The position numbers and the translations under genes were made by a program. Of a stretch of 64,000 nt of DNA, positions 1 to 8,208 are shown one piece after another. The notes under the pieces were generated by a model. That model did not search any database. It worked only from the letters and a program-made list of their open reading frames with translations, and was not told the origin of the DNA. The stretch covers positions 62,001-126,000 of the forward strand of contig ONDR01000001.1 in the NCBI GenBank assembly GCA_900316675.1. Reading direction: 5' to 3'. Position 1 is the first letter of the stretch; each line of letters starts with the position of its first letter. Source of the stretch: an uncultured Bacteroidales bacterium. GTDB taxonomy: Bacteria > Bacteroidota > Bacteroidia > Bacteroidales > UBA932.

Positions 1-1358
1 AAGTTCCACATGAAGTAGCGCCAGTACATCCAGTTGCACTGGTAGTCAAAGAAATATGCCAGATTGTCCAGGAACGTCGGCTTCTTATATTTGGATCCGG
101 GCACGAAGGAGCCGCGGTCGTCCATGTAAGTCATGTAAAAGCGCTCGTACCTTCCGTCCGGGGAGCTCTGCCACATGCGGGGGAAGAGCATCTTGCCGGC
201 GGCCTTGTAATCTGCGTCCATCGGACCGTTCACATACTGGTATTTGTCACCCACACGGGCCCAATACTTGGGAATGGCGATATCGTACGGGGCATCGAAG
301 TACTGGCCGTAAAGCAGCGGCTGGCTGCCGTACTGGTCACGGTTCAGATATCTTACCAGAGAGAATGCGTTGTCCGGCTGGTTCTCGTTGGAAGGAGGCA
401 TCACGCTGGAGCGAATGATTACGATGCTGAATATACTGAAGCCGATTACGATGCAGGTGAAGCAAAGCAAGATGGTGTTAATCAGCACCTTGCCCTTCTT
501 CATAGTAAAGAACAGAAGCCAGAAAAGTGAGCCAAGCAGCAATGCGGTAAAGATAGCGGCGCCAAGGTTGATGGGCAGGCCCAGAGTGTTCACGCAGAAC
601 AGGTCGAAGTAAGCTGCCAGCTTGGGGATGCCGGGGATAACCAGTGCCACAATCACGCCCAGGATCACAATTGCAAGGGCGAAGATCTTTATAAGCTCCC
701 ACGCCTTGTAAGGCCTGTCTTCACGCATCCTGTAGTAGTACATGAATACGAAGGCCGGAATTGTAAGCAGGTTCAGAAGGTGGATTCCTATGGAAAGACC
801 CATCAGGAAGGATATAAGCACGATCCAGCGGTTTGCACCGGGGCGGTCTGCCTGCTCGTACCACTTTGTCATAGCCCAGAATACTATGGCCGTGAACAGG
901 GACGACATTGCATAAACCTCTCCCTCTACTGCAGAGAACCAGAAGGTATCGGAGAAGCAGTAGGCAAGGGAGCCTACGGCACCGGCACCGATTATGGCAG
1001 CTGCAGCACCAGGGGTGTAATTACCATCCTTTCCGGGAACGAACATGCGTTTTGCAAAGAAAACGATGGTCAGATAAAGGAAGAAAATGGTGAATGCAGA
1101 GCACAGGGCGCTCATTATGTTCACGGCAACGGCTGCACCGGAAGCACCGGTGAACATAGTGAAGAAACGTGCTATGAGCTGGAATACAGGGTTTCCCGGG
1201 GGATGGCCCACTTCCAGTTTGTATGACGATGCAATAAATTCACCGCAGTCCCAGAAAGAGGCGGACGGCTCTATTGTGGAAATGTATGTAAACGAAGCGA
1301 TTACAAGCACGGCCACAGAGGTGACCAGATTCCACAACTTGAATTGTTTATTATCCAT
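1..1358 (-). CDS. DUF2723 family integral membrane protein (partial)
   Basis: The gene runs off the left edge, so about 452 N-terminal codons are visible and the C-terminus is missing. The start at 1358 gives MDNKQFKLWNLV, followed by a first membrane segment. The motif SFWDCGEFIASSYKLEVGHP and the many hydrophobic segments after it are typical of the DUF2723 family of the Bacteroidota, a multi-pass family related to GT-C/protein O-mannosyltransferase-type glycosyltransferases. The acidic residues in WDCGE sit where GT-C enzymes carry a catalytic loop. A lipid-linked sugar transferase role is inference from the family. It has its own promoter and is divergent from yciH. Confidence 0.82.
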   Translation of the reverse strand, partial: MDNKQFKLWNLVTSVAVLVIASFTYISTIEPSASFWDCGEFIASSYKLEVGHPPGNPVFQLIARFFTMFTGASGAAVAVNIMSALCSAFTIFFLYLTIVFFAKRMFVPGKDGNYTPGAAAAIIGAGAVGSLAYCFSDTFWFSAVEGEVYAMSSLFTAIVFWAMTKWYEQADRPGANRWIVLISFLMGLSIGIHLLNLLTIPAFVFMYYYRMREDRPYKAWELIKIFALAIVILGVIVALVIPGIPKLAAYFDLFCVNTLGLPINLGAAIFTALLLGSLFWLLFFTMKKGKVLINTILLCFTCIVIGFSIFSIVIIRSSVMPPSNENQPDNAFSLVRYLNRDQYGSQPLLYGQYFDAPYDIAIPKYWARVGDKYQYVNGPMDADYKAAGKMLFPRMWQSSPDGRYERFYMTYMDDRGSFVPGSKYKKPTFLDNLAYFFDYQCNWMYWRYFMWN

Positions 1359-1407
1359 TCTCAACAGTTTTCTATTCTTTTGCCCGAAATTTGGACAAAT
1401 CAAACTA

Positions 1408-1440
1408 CAAATATACGACAAGATTCTATATCTTTGCAAA
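1408..1440 (-). promoter_or_regulatory. Promoter of the DUF2723 gene
   Basis: On the minus strand a TATATTTG -7 box (1415-1408) has a TTTG (1440-1437) 21 bp upstream, matching the Bacteroidota sigma-ABfr consensus. Predicted leader is about 45 nt. Confidence 0.6.
1429..1436 (+). promoter_or_regulatory. -7 box upstream of yciH
   Basis: TATCTTTG fits the TAnnTTTG consensus. No clear -33 element is seen. It is divergent from the DUF2723 promoter. Confidence 0.4.
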
Positions 1441-1469
1441 TATTGTGCTTAAGATTAGTATAATACGCA

Positions 1470-1817
1470 ATGGATAACGACTGGAAAAAACGCCTTGGCG
1501 TGGTGTATTCCACCAACCCGGACTTCAACTTCACAAACGAGGACGAGGTTCAGGAAGAAGCCACCTTACCGCCTGAAAAACAGAAACTTATAGTAGGCAT
1601 AGACCGTCGCAACAGGGGCGGCAAAACCGTTACCCTTGTAAGCGGTTTCGTAGGAACGGCGGCAGATCTTGCAGAGCTTGGCCGCACCCTTAAGGTAAAG
1701 TGCGGCGTAGGCGGCAGCGCAAAGGACGGAGAGATCACCATCCAGGGAGACCTTCGTGACAAAGTCACGGCCCTGCTCCAGTCAATGGGTTATGTTAAAG
1801 CAAAACGAGGGAACTGA
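1470..1817 (+). CDS. yciH: SUI1/eIF1-like translation factor YciH
   Basis: This 115-aa protein ends in a SUI1 domain (about residues 38-112): GIDRRNRGGKTVTLVSGF, then LKVKCGVGGSAKDGEITIQG, the basic loop and glycine-rich turn typical of bacterial eIF1 homologues. Family members bind the small ribosomal subunit and may influence start-codon selection; the physiological role in bacteria is not settled. It ends 2 nt before the DUF4271 gene, so it probably heads the DUF4271-hemD-rnpA-yidD transcript. Confidence 0.9.
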   Translation: MDNDWKKRLGVVYSTNPDFNFTNEDEVQEEATLPPEKQKLIVGIDRRNRGGKTVTLVSGFVGTAADLAELGRTLKVKCGVGGSAKDGEITIQGDLRDKVTALLQSMGYVKAKRGN

Positions 1818-1819
1818 CG

Positions 1820-2572
1820 GTGCCGGGTTTGTTTTCTGAAATAGCGCTGGATGGCATCCGTAACGCCTCCGAGGCCTTCCTTGGCGGCACTGTTCCGGAC
1901 GCAGGGTCTCTTGCCGAAGCGGCCGGAGACTTTGGAAACGTCTGGGCGGCAGACCCCATCAACGGGGCTTTTGTCGTTGCCGCAACCATAATTGGCATCT
2001 TCAGCCTGAATCTGCTATACACCCTGATTCCATATCTGTTCGGCGCTCTTACCGGATGGAAGGCTACGGCTCGTCTTAATCAAAGTATGAGGCTCAGCCG
2101 TGAAAGAAACATACTTTTTCATCTGGCCTTCCTGCCATTTTGCCTGATTTCTTCAAGGTTCAGCCTTTACCATATTGGCATAATGGACGGCATGCCGCCG
2201 CATATGGTTACCCTCATTTCGTTGGGAGTAGCCTTCATTTACCTTGGCGTCCGGCAACTGCTGGCGGTCTTTTTTGCCCCCTCTTATTGCATGGAGCAGT
2301 GGAAGATTGCCAAGACGAATCTACCTAACGGCTTTATTCTGATAACCTTACTGGCCATCATTTATTGCGGCATCGCTGCTTTTGCCGGAATCCCGGACGA
2401 CACCTCCCGCAGAGTGCTTTTGTACATTGCCGCAATCGTATTTATTGTGATTTTTTACCGAAATTTTGAAATTTTGTCCTGGAAAGGTCGCAGGTTCAAA
2501 GGTTTTTTGTACCTTTGCGCCCTTGAATTGGCGCCATCCATTTTATTGGTTGCCAGTGCGATAATTTTTTAG
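1820..2572 (+). CDS. DUF4271 multi-pass membrane protein
   Basis: A 250-aa inner-membrane protein with about six hydrophobic segments, e.g. GAFVVAATIIGIFSLNLLYT, then segments near residues 100-120, 130-150, 165-190 and 200-250. Size and position immediately upstream of hemD match the DUF4271 family of the Bacteroidota. The start is GTG at 1820, two bases after the yciH stop. No biochemical function is known. The tight placement suggests co-expression with hemD and the RNase P/YidD pair, but this does not define its role. Confidence 0.75.
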   Translation: MPGLFSEIALDGIRNASEAFLGGTVPDAGSLAEAAGDFGNVWAADPINGAFVVAATIIGIFSLNLLYTLIPYLFGALTGWKATARLNQSMRLSRERNILFHLAFLPFCLISSRFSLYHIGIMDGMPPHMVTLISLGVAFIYLGVRQLLAVFFAPSYCMEQWKIAKTNLPNGFILITLLAIIYCGIAAFAGIPDDTSRRVLLYIAAIVFIVIFYRNFEILSWKGRRFKGFLYLCALELAPSILLVASAIIF

Positions 2573-2578
2573 GACGAT

Positions 2579-3319
2579 ATGAGTGTTAGCAAGATTCTGA
2601 TTTCCCAGGCAACGCCTGCCAACCAGGCCCCGTACGATGCCATCAGGCAGAAGTATGGCGTTACCATCGATTTCAAGCCTTTTTTCGTTATAGAATCCCT
2701 CTCTTCAAGGGAATTCCGCGCCCAAAAACTGAATCTTTCAGATTATACGGCAATTGTTTTCACTGCAAGGCATGCAATTGATGCTTTCTTTGCCCTGTGC
2801 GAAGAACTTCGCGTAAAGGTTCCGGACACAATGAAATACTTCTGCACAACAGAAGCTGTTGCCGTTTACCTTCAGAAACATATCATCTTCAGAAAGAGGA
2901 AAATCTTCTACGGAACCGGTACTCCCCAGTCTGTAGTCGCCCTTGTTACCGCAAAGCACAAGGGTGAAAAGTTCCTTATCACCACCGCAGAAGGCGCTCA
3001 TAACGAGGCTATTACCGGCCTCTTCGCCGCTGCAGGCCTCAACTACGAGACCGGTGCCTTTGTAAAGCCTGTTTCCCAGGACCTCAAGGACATCGACATC
3101 AATTCATACGACCTGGCCGTTGTTTACAATCCCGCAGACCTCAAAGCCCTGCAGGAGAACTTCCCGGACTTCAAAGCCGACAAGCTTAAGTTCGTTACCT
3201 TTGGCAAGCAGATTGTCAACGAGCTTGAGAGCCAGGGTCTTCCCATTGCCATCTCCGCTCCTACCCCGGAGGTTCCTTCCGTAGCCAAGGCGCTGGAGGT
3301 ATATCTTTCATCCCTGTAA
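2579..3319 (+). CDS. hemD: Uroporphyrinogen-III synthase HemD
   Basis: A 246-aa protein of the HemD fold, two Rossmann-like lobes. Family landmarks are IVFTARHAIDAFF in lobe one, GTGTPQSVVALVTA at the lobe junction, FLITTAEGAHNEAITGLF and the C-terminal VTFGKQIVNELESQGLPIAI. HemD cyclises hydroxymethylbilane to uroporphyrinogen III in tetrapyrrole synthesis. Sequence identity within this family is low, so the call rests on these patterns plus the conserved Bacteroidota gene order. It overlaps rnpA by one base. Confidence 0.85.
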   Translation: MSVSKILISQATPANQAPYDAIRQKYGVTIDFKPFFVIESLSSREFRAQKLNLSDYTAIVFTARHAIDAFFALCEELRVKVPDTMKYFCTTEAVAVYLQKHIIFRKRKIFYGTGTPQSVVALVTAKHKGEKFLITTAEGAHNEAITGLFAAAGLNYETGAFVKPVSQDLKDIDINSYDLAVVYNPADLKALQENFPDFKADKLKFVTFGKQIVNELESQGLPIAISAPTPEVPSVAKALEVYLSSL

Positions 3320-3681
3320 TGGAAGGCCTTTCAAAAAAAGAAAGGCTTTGTGGCAAGAGTGCCATTGCGAACCTTCTCCAGAAGGGGCGTTTCGGGCACG
3401 AGGGCTGTCTAAAATTCTGCTGGCATTACGACGCAAACGCTACAGACTGCAACCGGATGATGGTTTCGGTTTCTAAGCGCTTCTTTAAACGTGCAGTAAA
3501 GCGCAACCTCCTGAAGCGCCGCCTGCGCGAAGCCTACCGCAGGTCCAAGGACCTTCTTGGAGTTACTTGCGGCTGCGATATCATGTTTATTTACAACAGC
3601 AAGGAAGTAGCTGATTATAAGGAGATTAAAGAGGCTGTTGAAAAAATAATGGCCTATGTCAAAGACAAAATCGATTCTTAA
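3319..3681 (+). CDS. rnpA: Ribonuclease P protein component
   Basis: A small basic 120-aa protein. [20 protein letters not shown] contains the RNR signature (K-R-N-x-x-K-R) of the RNase P protein, which binds the catalytic RNA and pre-tRNA leaders. It overlaps hemD by 1 nt and yidD by 26 nt. The rnpA-yidD pair is nearly universal in bacteria; rpmH is not adjacent here, as is usual in this phylum. Confidence 0.95.
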   Translation: MEGLSKKERLCGKSAIANLLQKGRFGHEGCLKFCWHYDANATDCNRMMVSVSKRFFKRAVKRNLLKRRLREAYRRSKDLLGVTCGCDIMFIYNSKEVADYKEIKEAVEKIMAYVKDKIDS

Positions 3682-3898
3682 GAACATAGCCATTTTCCCG
3701 CTGGTATTTCTGGTTAAGTTCTATCAGGTTTGCATCTCTCCGTTTAAACCGCCGAGCTGCCGCTTCACCCCTACGTGCTCCCAGTACGCGCTTGAGGCAC
3801 TGCGTAAGTACGGCCCCTTCAAGGGCACCTATCTGGCGGTAAGGCGCATTCTGCGCTGCCATCCCTGGGGTGGCTCCGGCTACGACCCTGTTCCATAA
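3656..3898 (+). CDS. yidD: Membrane protein insertion efficiency factor YidD
   Basis: 80 aa with the diagnostic patterns [25 protein letters not shown] and [14 protein letters not shown]. The N-terminus ([18 protein letters not shown]) is an amphipathic or hydrophobic helix that attaches the protein to the inner membrane, where it aids the YidC/Sec insertase. The start lies inside rnpA (26-nt overlap). Confidence 0.95.
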   Translation: MSKTKSILKNIAIFPLVFLVKFYQVCISPFKPPSCRFTPTCSQYALEALRKYGPFKGTYLAVRRILRCHPWGGSGYDPVP

Positions 3899-3935
3899 AG
3901 CCTTCATTTTTGCTTTTATTTACACAAAATGTGTT

Positions 3936-3943
3936 TATATTTG
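3936..3943 (+). promoter_or_regulatory. -7 box of the DUF4421 gene
   Basis: TATATTTG ends only 5 nt before the ATG, so the mRNA would be leaderless or nearly so. A TTTG lies at 3909-3912 (23-bp spacer). Confidence 0.5.
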
Positions 3944-3948
3944 CATAA

Positions 3949-5136
3949 ATGAAACGTTTTAAGTTAATATTCCTGCTTCTTTTCTCCGGCTATACGGCCG
4001 GAGCTCAATATTTCCCGGTAAACGAGGACGACGGAGCGGTATTAAAGGGGATTAAATGGACCATGAACCAGATGGTAAGGGCCAGCACCAACCGAGACTC
4101 CACCTACCTGTGGGTAGCCCCTCCGGAACTTAAGATAAAGGTCAGCAGCACCCTTAGGAAAAACGGAATGACTATGAGCTGGAGTTTCAAGGATAATTAT
4201 GAAGAGACACTTGAAGACGGGAGCGTCAGGACCATATCCGTTCCGGGAACCACCCGCTCCGACATGCTGGGAGGTTTTACAAAAAACATCGGCATCAGCG
4301 CAACTTACAACAAGATTGGCTTCAGCATGTCCTGGGAATTGAACAAGAAACGCAAATGGCATAATAAAAAATATACCTTCAGTTACAAAAGCGGCCCCTG
4401 GGCATTAAGCTACAGCTACTTCAAGATCAAGGACGGAATGAACTACCGAATAACCATCGGCGACGATCCGTCCCAACCTTATTATTCTGACAAAAAGTAC
4501 AAATCGGATTCGGATTGGACCATTAGGTATCATCTGTTTGACGTCTACTATACACTGAATAAAAGGCACTTCGCACAGGATGCTGCCTTCGGAAGAAAAA
4601 CCATCCAGCGCAAATCGGCCGGATCGGCAATACTGGCGGCCAGATATTTGCAGGCCAAAATTTCTTTTGCGCCTAACGAATATATAGCTTACAGCCTTGG
4701 AGACATCGACTCATATAATACCTACCAGGTCTCTCTTGGTGCCGGATATTCCTATAACCTTGTTTTCTGGCACAAGGATCCACAGCCAGTAACCTTCCGG
4801 GCCTTCAATTCCAACGCACGCAAGGGGCTTCGGAACATCACGCTGAGTATGACACTCATCCCAATGTTCACAGTCTTTAACCAAATCCATCTGAAACCCC
4901 GCTCATCGGGAATTGTAAAGAGCGTTAAAAGCAAACCAGAGCTTAACTGGGTGGGCAATGTGTCATTTGGAGCCAATATCGACCGCTTCTCATTTGGAAC
5001 CCGCTTCTCCTATAACCGATCCCTTTTCAAAAGCTATCACTCCACAAAAAAGCCGGATGATTATTTTTATAACATCCACTGGAAGGGCAGTTTCTACAAT
5101 GTGTCGTTATCTCTCTTCCTGATTTGGCAGATTTAG
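3949..5136 (+). CDS. DUF4421 secreted/outer-membrane protein
   Basis: 395 aa with an N-terminal signal peptide (LIFLLLFSGYTAGA, cleavage near residue 19) and then long runs of alternating aromatic/polar strands such as ISATYNKIGFSMSWEL and WALSYSYFKI, ending in an aromatic-rich C-terminus. This agrees with the DUF4421 family of Bacteroidota, probably outer-membrane barrels. Function is unknown. It follows the yidD block but has its own promoter, and tRNA-Pro comes next. Confidence 0.75.
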   Translation: MKRFKLIFLLLFSGYTAGAQYFPVNEDDGAVLKGIKWTMNQMVRASTNRDSTYLWVAPPELKIKVSSTLRKNGMTMSWSFKDNYEETLEDGSVRTISVPGTTRSDMLGGFTKNIGISATYNKIGFSMSWELNKKRKWHNKKYTFSYKSGPWALSYSYFKIKDGMNYRITIGDDPSQPYYSDKKYKSDSDWTIRYHLFDVYYTLNKRHFAQDAAFGRKTIQRKSAGSAILAARYLQAKISFAPNEYIAYSLGDIDSYNTYQVSLGAGYSYNLVFWHKDPQPVTFRAFNSNARKGLRNITLSMTLIPMFTVFNQIHLKPRSSGIVKSVKSKPELNWVGNVSFGANIDRFSFGTRFSYNRSLFKSYHSTKKPDDYFYNIHWKGSFYNVSLSLFLIWQI

Positions 5137-5141
5137 TATCT

Positions 5142-5173
5142 GTTGCGGGTATTGAAAAAAAGCAGTATCTTTG
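5142..5173 (+). promoter_or_regulatory. Promoter of tRNA-Pro
   Basis: TTG at 5142-5144 and TATCTTTG at 5166-5173 with a 21-bp spacer. The expected start lies roughly 14 nt before the tRNA. Confidence 0.65.
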
Positions 5174-5191
5174 CAATCCCACTTGGGACAT

Positions 5192-5265
5192 CGGGGTGTG
5201 GCGCAGTTGGCTAGCGCATCTGCTTTGGGAGCAGAGGGTCGTAGGTTCGAGTCCTATTACCCCGA
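5192..5265 (+). tRNA. tRNA-Pro (UGG)
   Basis: The full cloverleaf can be drawn. The acceptor stem CGGGGTG pairs with TACCCCG (one G-T pair), the anticodon stem TCTGC/GCAGA encloses loop TTTGGGA with anticodon TGG at 5226-5228, and the T-arm has GTTCGAGTC. CCA is not encoded. No terminator lies before lolD 18 nt downstream. Confidence 0.97.
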
Positions 5266-5283
5266 CATCATAACAAGCATTCT

Positions 5284-5937
5284 ATGATTATAGAGGCAAA
5301 AGGCATTGAAAAAAGTTTTGGCCCTCTCAAGGTTTTGAAGGGCCTTGATTTTTATGCCGATGCCGCAGAGATTGTAGCCATCATGGGCGCTTCCGGCGCC
5401 GGCAAATCCACTCTGCTTCAGATACTTGGCACCCTTTTGCGTCCGGAAAGCGGCTCCCTGACAATAGACGGCATAGACGCCCTCTCCCTTGGGCGAAACG
5501 ACCTTTCTGACTTCCGCTGCCGCAAGATTGGTTTTGTATTCCAGTTCCATCACCTGCTGCCGGAATTCACTTCCCTTGAGAACGTAATGATTCCCGCACT
5601 TATTGCCGGTACAGGCAAGGCCCAGGCTAAGGAAAAAGCAATCCAACTACTTGATACTCTTGGACTTGCAGATAGGCTTAAGCATAAGCCTTCAGAGCTC
5701 TCCGGAGGCGAGCAGCAGCGCGTTGCTATTGCCCGCGCCCTGGTGAATTCCCCCGCGGTGCTTCTTGCCGACGAACCTTCCGGCAATCTTGACAGCGCCA
5801 CCAAGGAAGAGCTTCACAAACTGCTTCTGGAACTTCGCAGCAACCTTAAGCAGACCATGGTGATTGTTACCCACGACCCCACCCTTGCTGCTATCTGCGA
5901 CCGCACTCTTAACATGAAAGACGGAATGTTTGTCTAA
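5284..5937 (+). CDS. lolD: Lipoprotein-release ABC transporter ATPase LolD
   Basis: 217 aa, a single ABC ATPase domain: Walker [10 protein letters not shown] (about residue 36), Q-loop in [11 protein letters not shown], signature [15 protein letters not shown], Walker [13 protein letters not shown] and the switch His in VTHDP. The LLPEF Q-loop and SGNLD are typical of the LolD/MacB subgroup. LolD powers LolC/E extraction of lipoproteins from the inner membrane; the permease gene is not in this window. It overlaps trmN6 by 1 nt, and both may be read through from the tRNA-Pro promoter. Confidence 0.85.
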   Translation: MIIEAKGIEKSFGPLKVLKGLDFYADAAEIVAIMGASGAGKSTLLQILGTLLRPESGSLTIDGIDALSLGRNDLSDFRCRKIGFVFQFHHLLPEFTSLENVMIPALIAGTGKAQAKEKAIQLLDTLGLADRLKHKPSELSGGEQQRVAIARALVNSPAVLLADEPSGNLDSATKEELHKLLLELRSNLKQTMVIVTHDPTLAAICDRTLNMKDGMFV

Positions 5938-6656
5938 TGTTCCGGTTTAAGCAATTCTCTGTTCTGAACTCCGGTTCCGCCTTCAAGGTTGGGACTGATG
6001 CCGTGCTGCTTGGCAGTGCCGCCACTGTTTTGGGAACGGAGAGGCGAATTCTTGACGCAGGCACCGGAACGGGCATAATCGCCCTTATGATAGCCCAACG
6101 CCTGGCCGCTACCGGCCTGGCAGATTTTGAGATTTGCGGCATAGACATCAATGCAGAAGGCATTGAGGAAACGACAAAGAACTTTGCCTCATCGCCTTGG
6201 GCTAAGCACATGAAAGCCAAGTGTTTAGCCATAGAGGAATTAGACCGGGATCTGACCGCTGAATACGAGCTTATAGTATCCAACCCGCCTTATTTTGAGA
6301 ATTCCCTGCTGAATCCGGACGAGCGAAAACGCGCCGCCAGGCACACTGCCGAAAACGGCCTTTCCTGGCGAAGCCTTCTGGACTTTGCCTCCCGCCACCT
6401 GGCCCAGGACGGCCGCCTTGCCATGATTCTTCCGGCCGGGGCCGCAGAAAAGGCACGGGCTGCGACAGATTCTTCACTCTATCTTTCCCGAATCCTGAAT
6501 ATCAAGACCAGCCCTTCCAAACCCGTCACACGAGTAATCCTGGAATTCAGCAGGAAGGAAGGCCCTTTGTCAGAGGACACCCTTATAATACAAGAAGCCG
6601 GGGCTTATACCCCGGCCTATAAAACCCTCACAAGAGAGTTCCATATATTCCTTTAG
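5937..6656 (+). CDS. trmN6: tRNA1(Val) adenine-37 N6-methyltransferase TrmN6 (YfiC family)
   Basis: 239-aa class I SAM methyltransferase. Motif I is LDAGTGTGIIALMIAQRL, and the N6-adenine catalytic motif NPPY occurs in IVSNPPYFENSLLNPDERK, followed by RAARHTAENGLSW as in YfiC homologues. The N-terminus FRFKQFSVLNSGSAFKVGTDAVLLG is also typical. The enzyme would methylate A37 of tRNA-Val. The ATG overlaps the lolD stop. Confidence 0.88.
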   Translation: MFRFKQFSVLNSGSAFKVGTDAVLLGSAATVLGTERRILDAGTGTGIIALMIAQRLAATGLADFEICGIDINAEGIEETTKNFASSPWAKHMKAKCLAIEELDRDLTAEYELIVSNPPYFENSLLNPDERKRAARHTAENGLSWRSLLDFASRHLAQDGRLAMILPAGAAEKARAATDSSLYLSRILNIKTSPSKPVTRVILEFSRKEGPLSEDTLIIQEAGAYTPAYKTLTREFHIFL

Positions 6657-6664
6657 CAAATTTG

Positions 6665-7270
6665 TTAAGCTACGGGAGTAGCGATTTTCTTCCAACCCAC
6701 AATGTAGAGAACGAAGGCGGCGATGCAGATGATGAAGCCGAGCACGGGACCCACAACGGGAATAAGTGAGATGACAGCTGCAACAATCTGAAGGATTGCG
6801 CCTACGAACAGAAGGCCTGCGCCCTGCCTTGCGGGCTCCGGCAGACCGGGAGCGGTCTTCATTCCATTGTAGCCAAGAATGTAAAGAACGGCAACGGCAA
6901 TGTTGATAAGACCAAGAAGGATACCGCCAAGGAAGAAGCTTAAAATAGCACTCAGAACAGCGATGGCAGCAGCCAGGAAGACAAAGTTAACAGCGCCCTG
7001 AGCCTCAGGACCATCAACAATACCCTTGAGGTTGAAAAGACCCCATACAAACATTGCGGTAGCACCAATAACAACAAGATTGATAATCCAACGAAGAATC
7101 TGATAAAAACCAACTCCACCACCGGCACCAAGAGCTTTGGAAACATCGCTGCCAAATTCCTGAACACCGCCAAAGAAAGATGTGAAAGGTTGAATGATAC
7201 TTGCGACTGCAAGGACGAGAACTGCCGTAAAGATCAGTTTAACGGTTTTGTTGTAAAGTTGTACGTTCAT
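6665..7270 (-). CDS. Small multi-pass membrane protein, unknown function
   Basis: I place the start at 7270 (MNVQLYNKTVKLIF, 201 aa); a longer frame to 7339 would run through the promoter at 7337-7344. Four to five hydrophobic segments are visible: an N-terminal one (VKLIFTAVLVLAVASI), then helices around residues 60-80, 95-135 and 155-190, the last ending in GWKKI. Short glycine/proline-rich loops separate them. I do not recognise the family. It converges on trmN6 with no clear terminator. Confidence 0.7.
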   Translation of the reverse strand: MNVQLYNKTVKLIFTAVLVLAVASIIQPFTSFFGGVQEFGSDVSKALGAGGGVGFYQILRWIINLVVIGATAMFVWGLFNLKGIVDGPEAQGAVNFVFLAAAIAVLSAILSFFLGGILLGLINIAVAVLYILGYNGMKTAPGLPEPARQGAGLLFVGAILQIVAAVISLIPVVGPVLGFIICIAAFVLYIVGWKKIATPVA

Positions 7271-7336
7271 AATATGAAAAATTAGGTATTTACGTTTCAG
7301 ATTATTAACTTTGTCACTACTACTTGCGCACTTGCA

Positions 7337-7367
7337 CAAATATATAAAATTTCATCCACATATACAA
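7337..7367 (-). promoter_or_regulatory. Promoter of the small membrane protein gene
   Basis: Minus-strand TATATTTG (7344-7337) with TTG (7367-7365) 20 bp upstream. It overlaps the first codons of the transketolase gene on the other strand and supports the start at 7270. Confidence 0.5.
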
Positions 7368-8206
7368 TGAAAAATATCAAAGAACTTGAAAAGACGGCCT
7401 CTCAGGTACGCAGAGACATCGTCAGGATGGTTTCACAAGCCAACTCAGGACACCCCGGCGGCTCCATGAGCAGCGCAGACTTCCTTACTGCCCTGTACTT
7501 CAATGTAATGCAGCATGATCCGGCAACGTGGACCCGCGACGGCAAAGGCCAGGATGTATTCATCCTCTCTGCTGGTCACCTTACCCCCGTTTACTATTCT
7601 CTTCTTGCCCGCACCGGATACTTCCCCGTAGCAGACCTTGCTACTTTCCGCCGCTTTGGCACCTCTCTTCAGGGTCACCCTTCAGTCCGCAAAGGCCTCA
7701 GGGGCGTAACCCAGGCATCCGGCTCACTTGGCCAGGGCCTCTCTGCCGCAGCAGGCATCGCCCTTGGCAAAAAGCTTGATAAAGAGAACAATTATGTATA
7801 TGTAATGTGCGGCGACGGTGAAAGTGAGGAAGGTCAGATTTGGGAGGCTGCAATGTTCGCAGTTCACCATGGCCTGGACAACCTTATCGCCATGACCGAC
7901 TGGAACGGCCAGCAGATTGACGGAACCACCGAATCCGTTGCAGGCAACGGAAACCTTCCGGCAATTTGGGAAGCCTTCGGCTGGAACACCATCGTAGCGG
8001 ACGGCCACGACATGCAGGCTATTCTTGACGCCTTCGCAAAGGCCAAGACCCTTAAGGGCAAGCCCGTCATGATACTCTTCAAGACTGACATGGGCCACGG
8101 CGTAGACTTTATGGCCGGCACATGCAAGTGGCACGGCAAGGCTCCTTCAGCAGAGCAGTGCACAGAGGCAATGAAACAGATAGAAGAAACCCTTGGAGAC
8201 TTTTAA
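7367..8206 (+). CDS. Transketolase, N-terminal subunit
   Basis: 279 aa corresponding to the thiamine-diphosphate-binding half of transketolase. SQANSGHPGGSMSSADF is the N-terminal substrate/TPP motif, and GDGESEEGQIWEAAMFAVHH is the GDG-(N) TPP/Mg motif. The other half is the next gene, 2 nt downstream, so the enzyme is split and must assemble from two chains. It would serve the non-oxidative pentose phosphate pathway, as such pairs often do in anaerobes lacking the full-length enzyme. Confidence 0.93.
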   Translation: MKNIKELEKTASQVRRDIVRMVSQANSGHPGGSMSSADFLTALYFNVMQHDPATWTRDGKGQDVFILSAGHLTPVYYSLLARTGYFPVADLATFRRFGTSLQGHPSVRKGLRGVTQASGSLGQGLSAAAGIALGKKLDKENNYVYVMCGDGESEEGQIWEAAMFAVHHGLDNLIAMTDWNGQQIDGTTESVAGNGNLPAIWEAFGWNTIVADGHDMQAILDAFAKAKTLKGKPVMILFKTDMGHGVDFMAGTCKWHGKAPSAEQCTEAMKQIEETLGDF

Positions 8207-8208
8207 TT

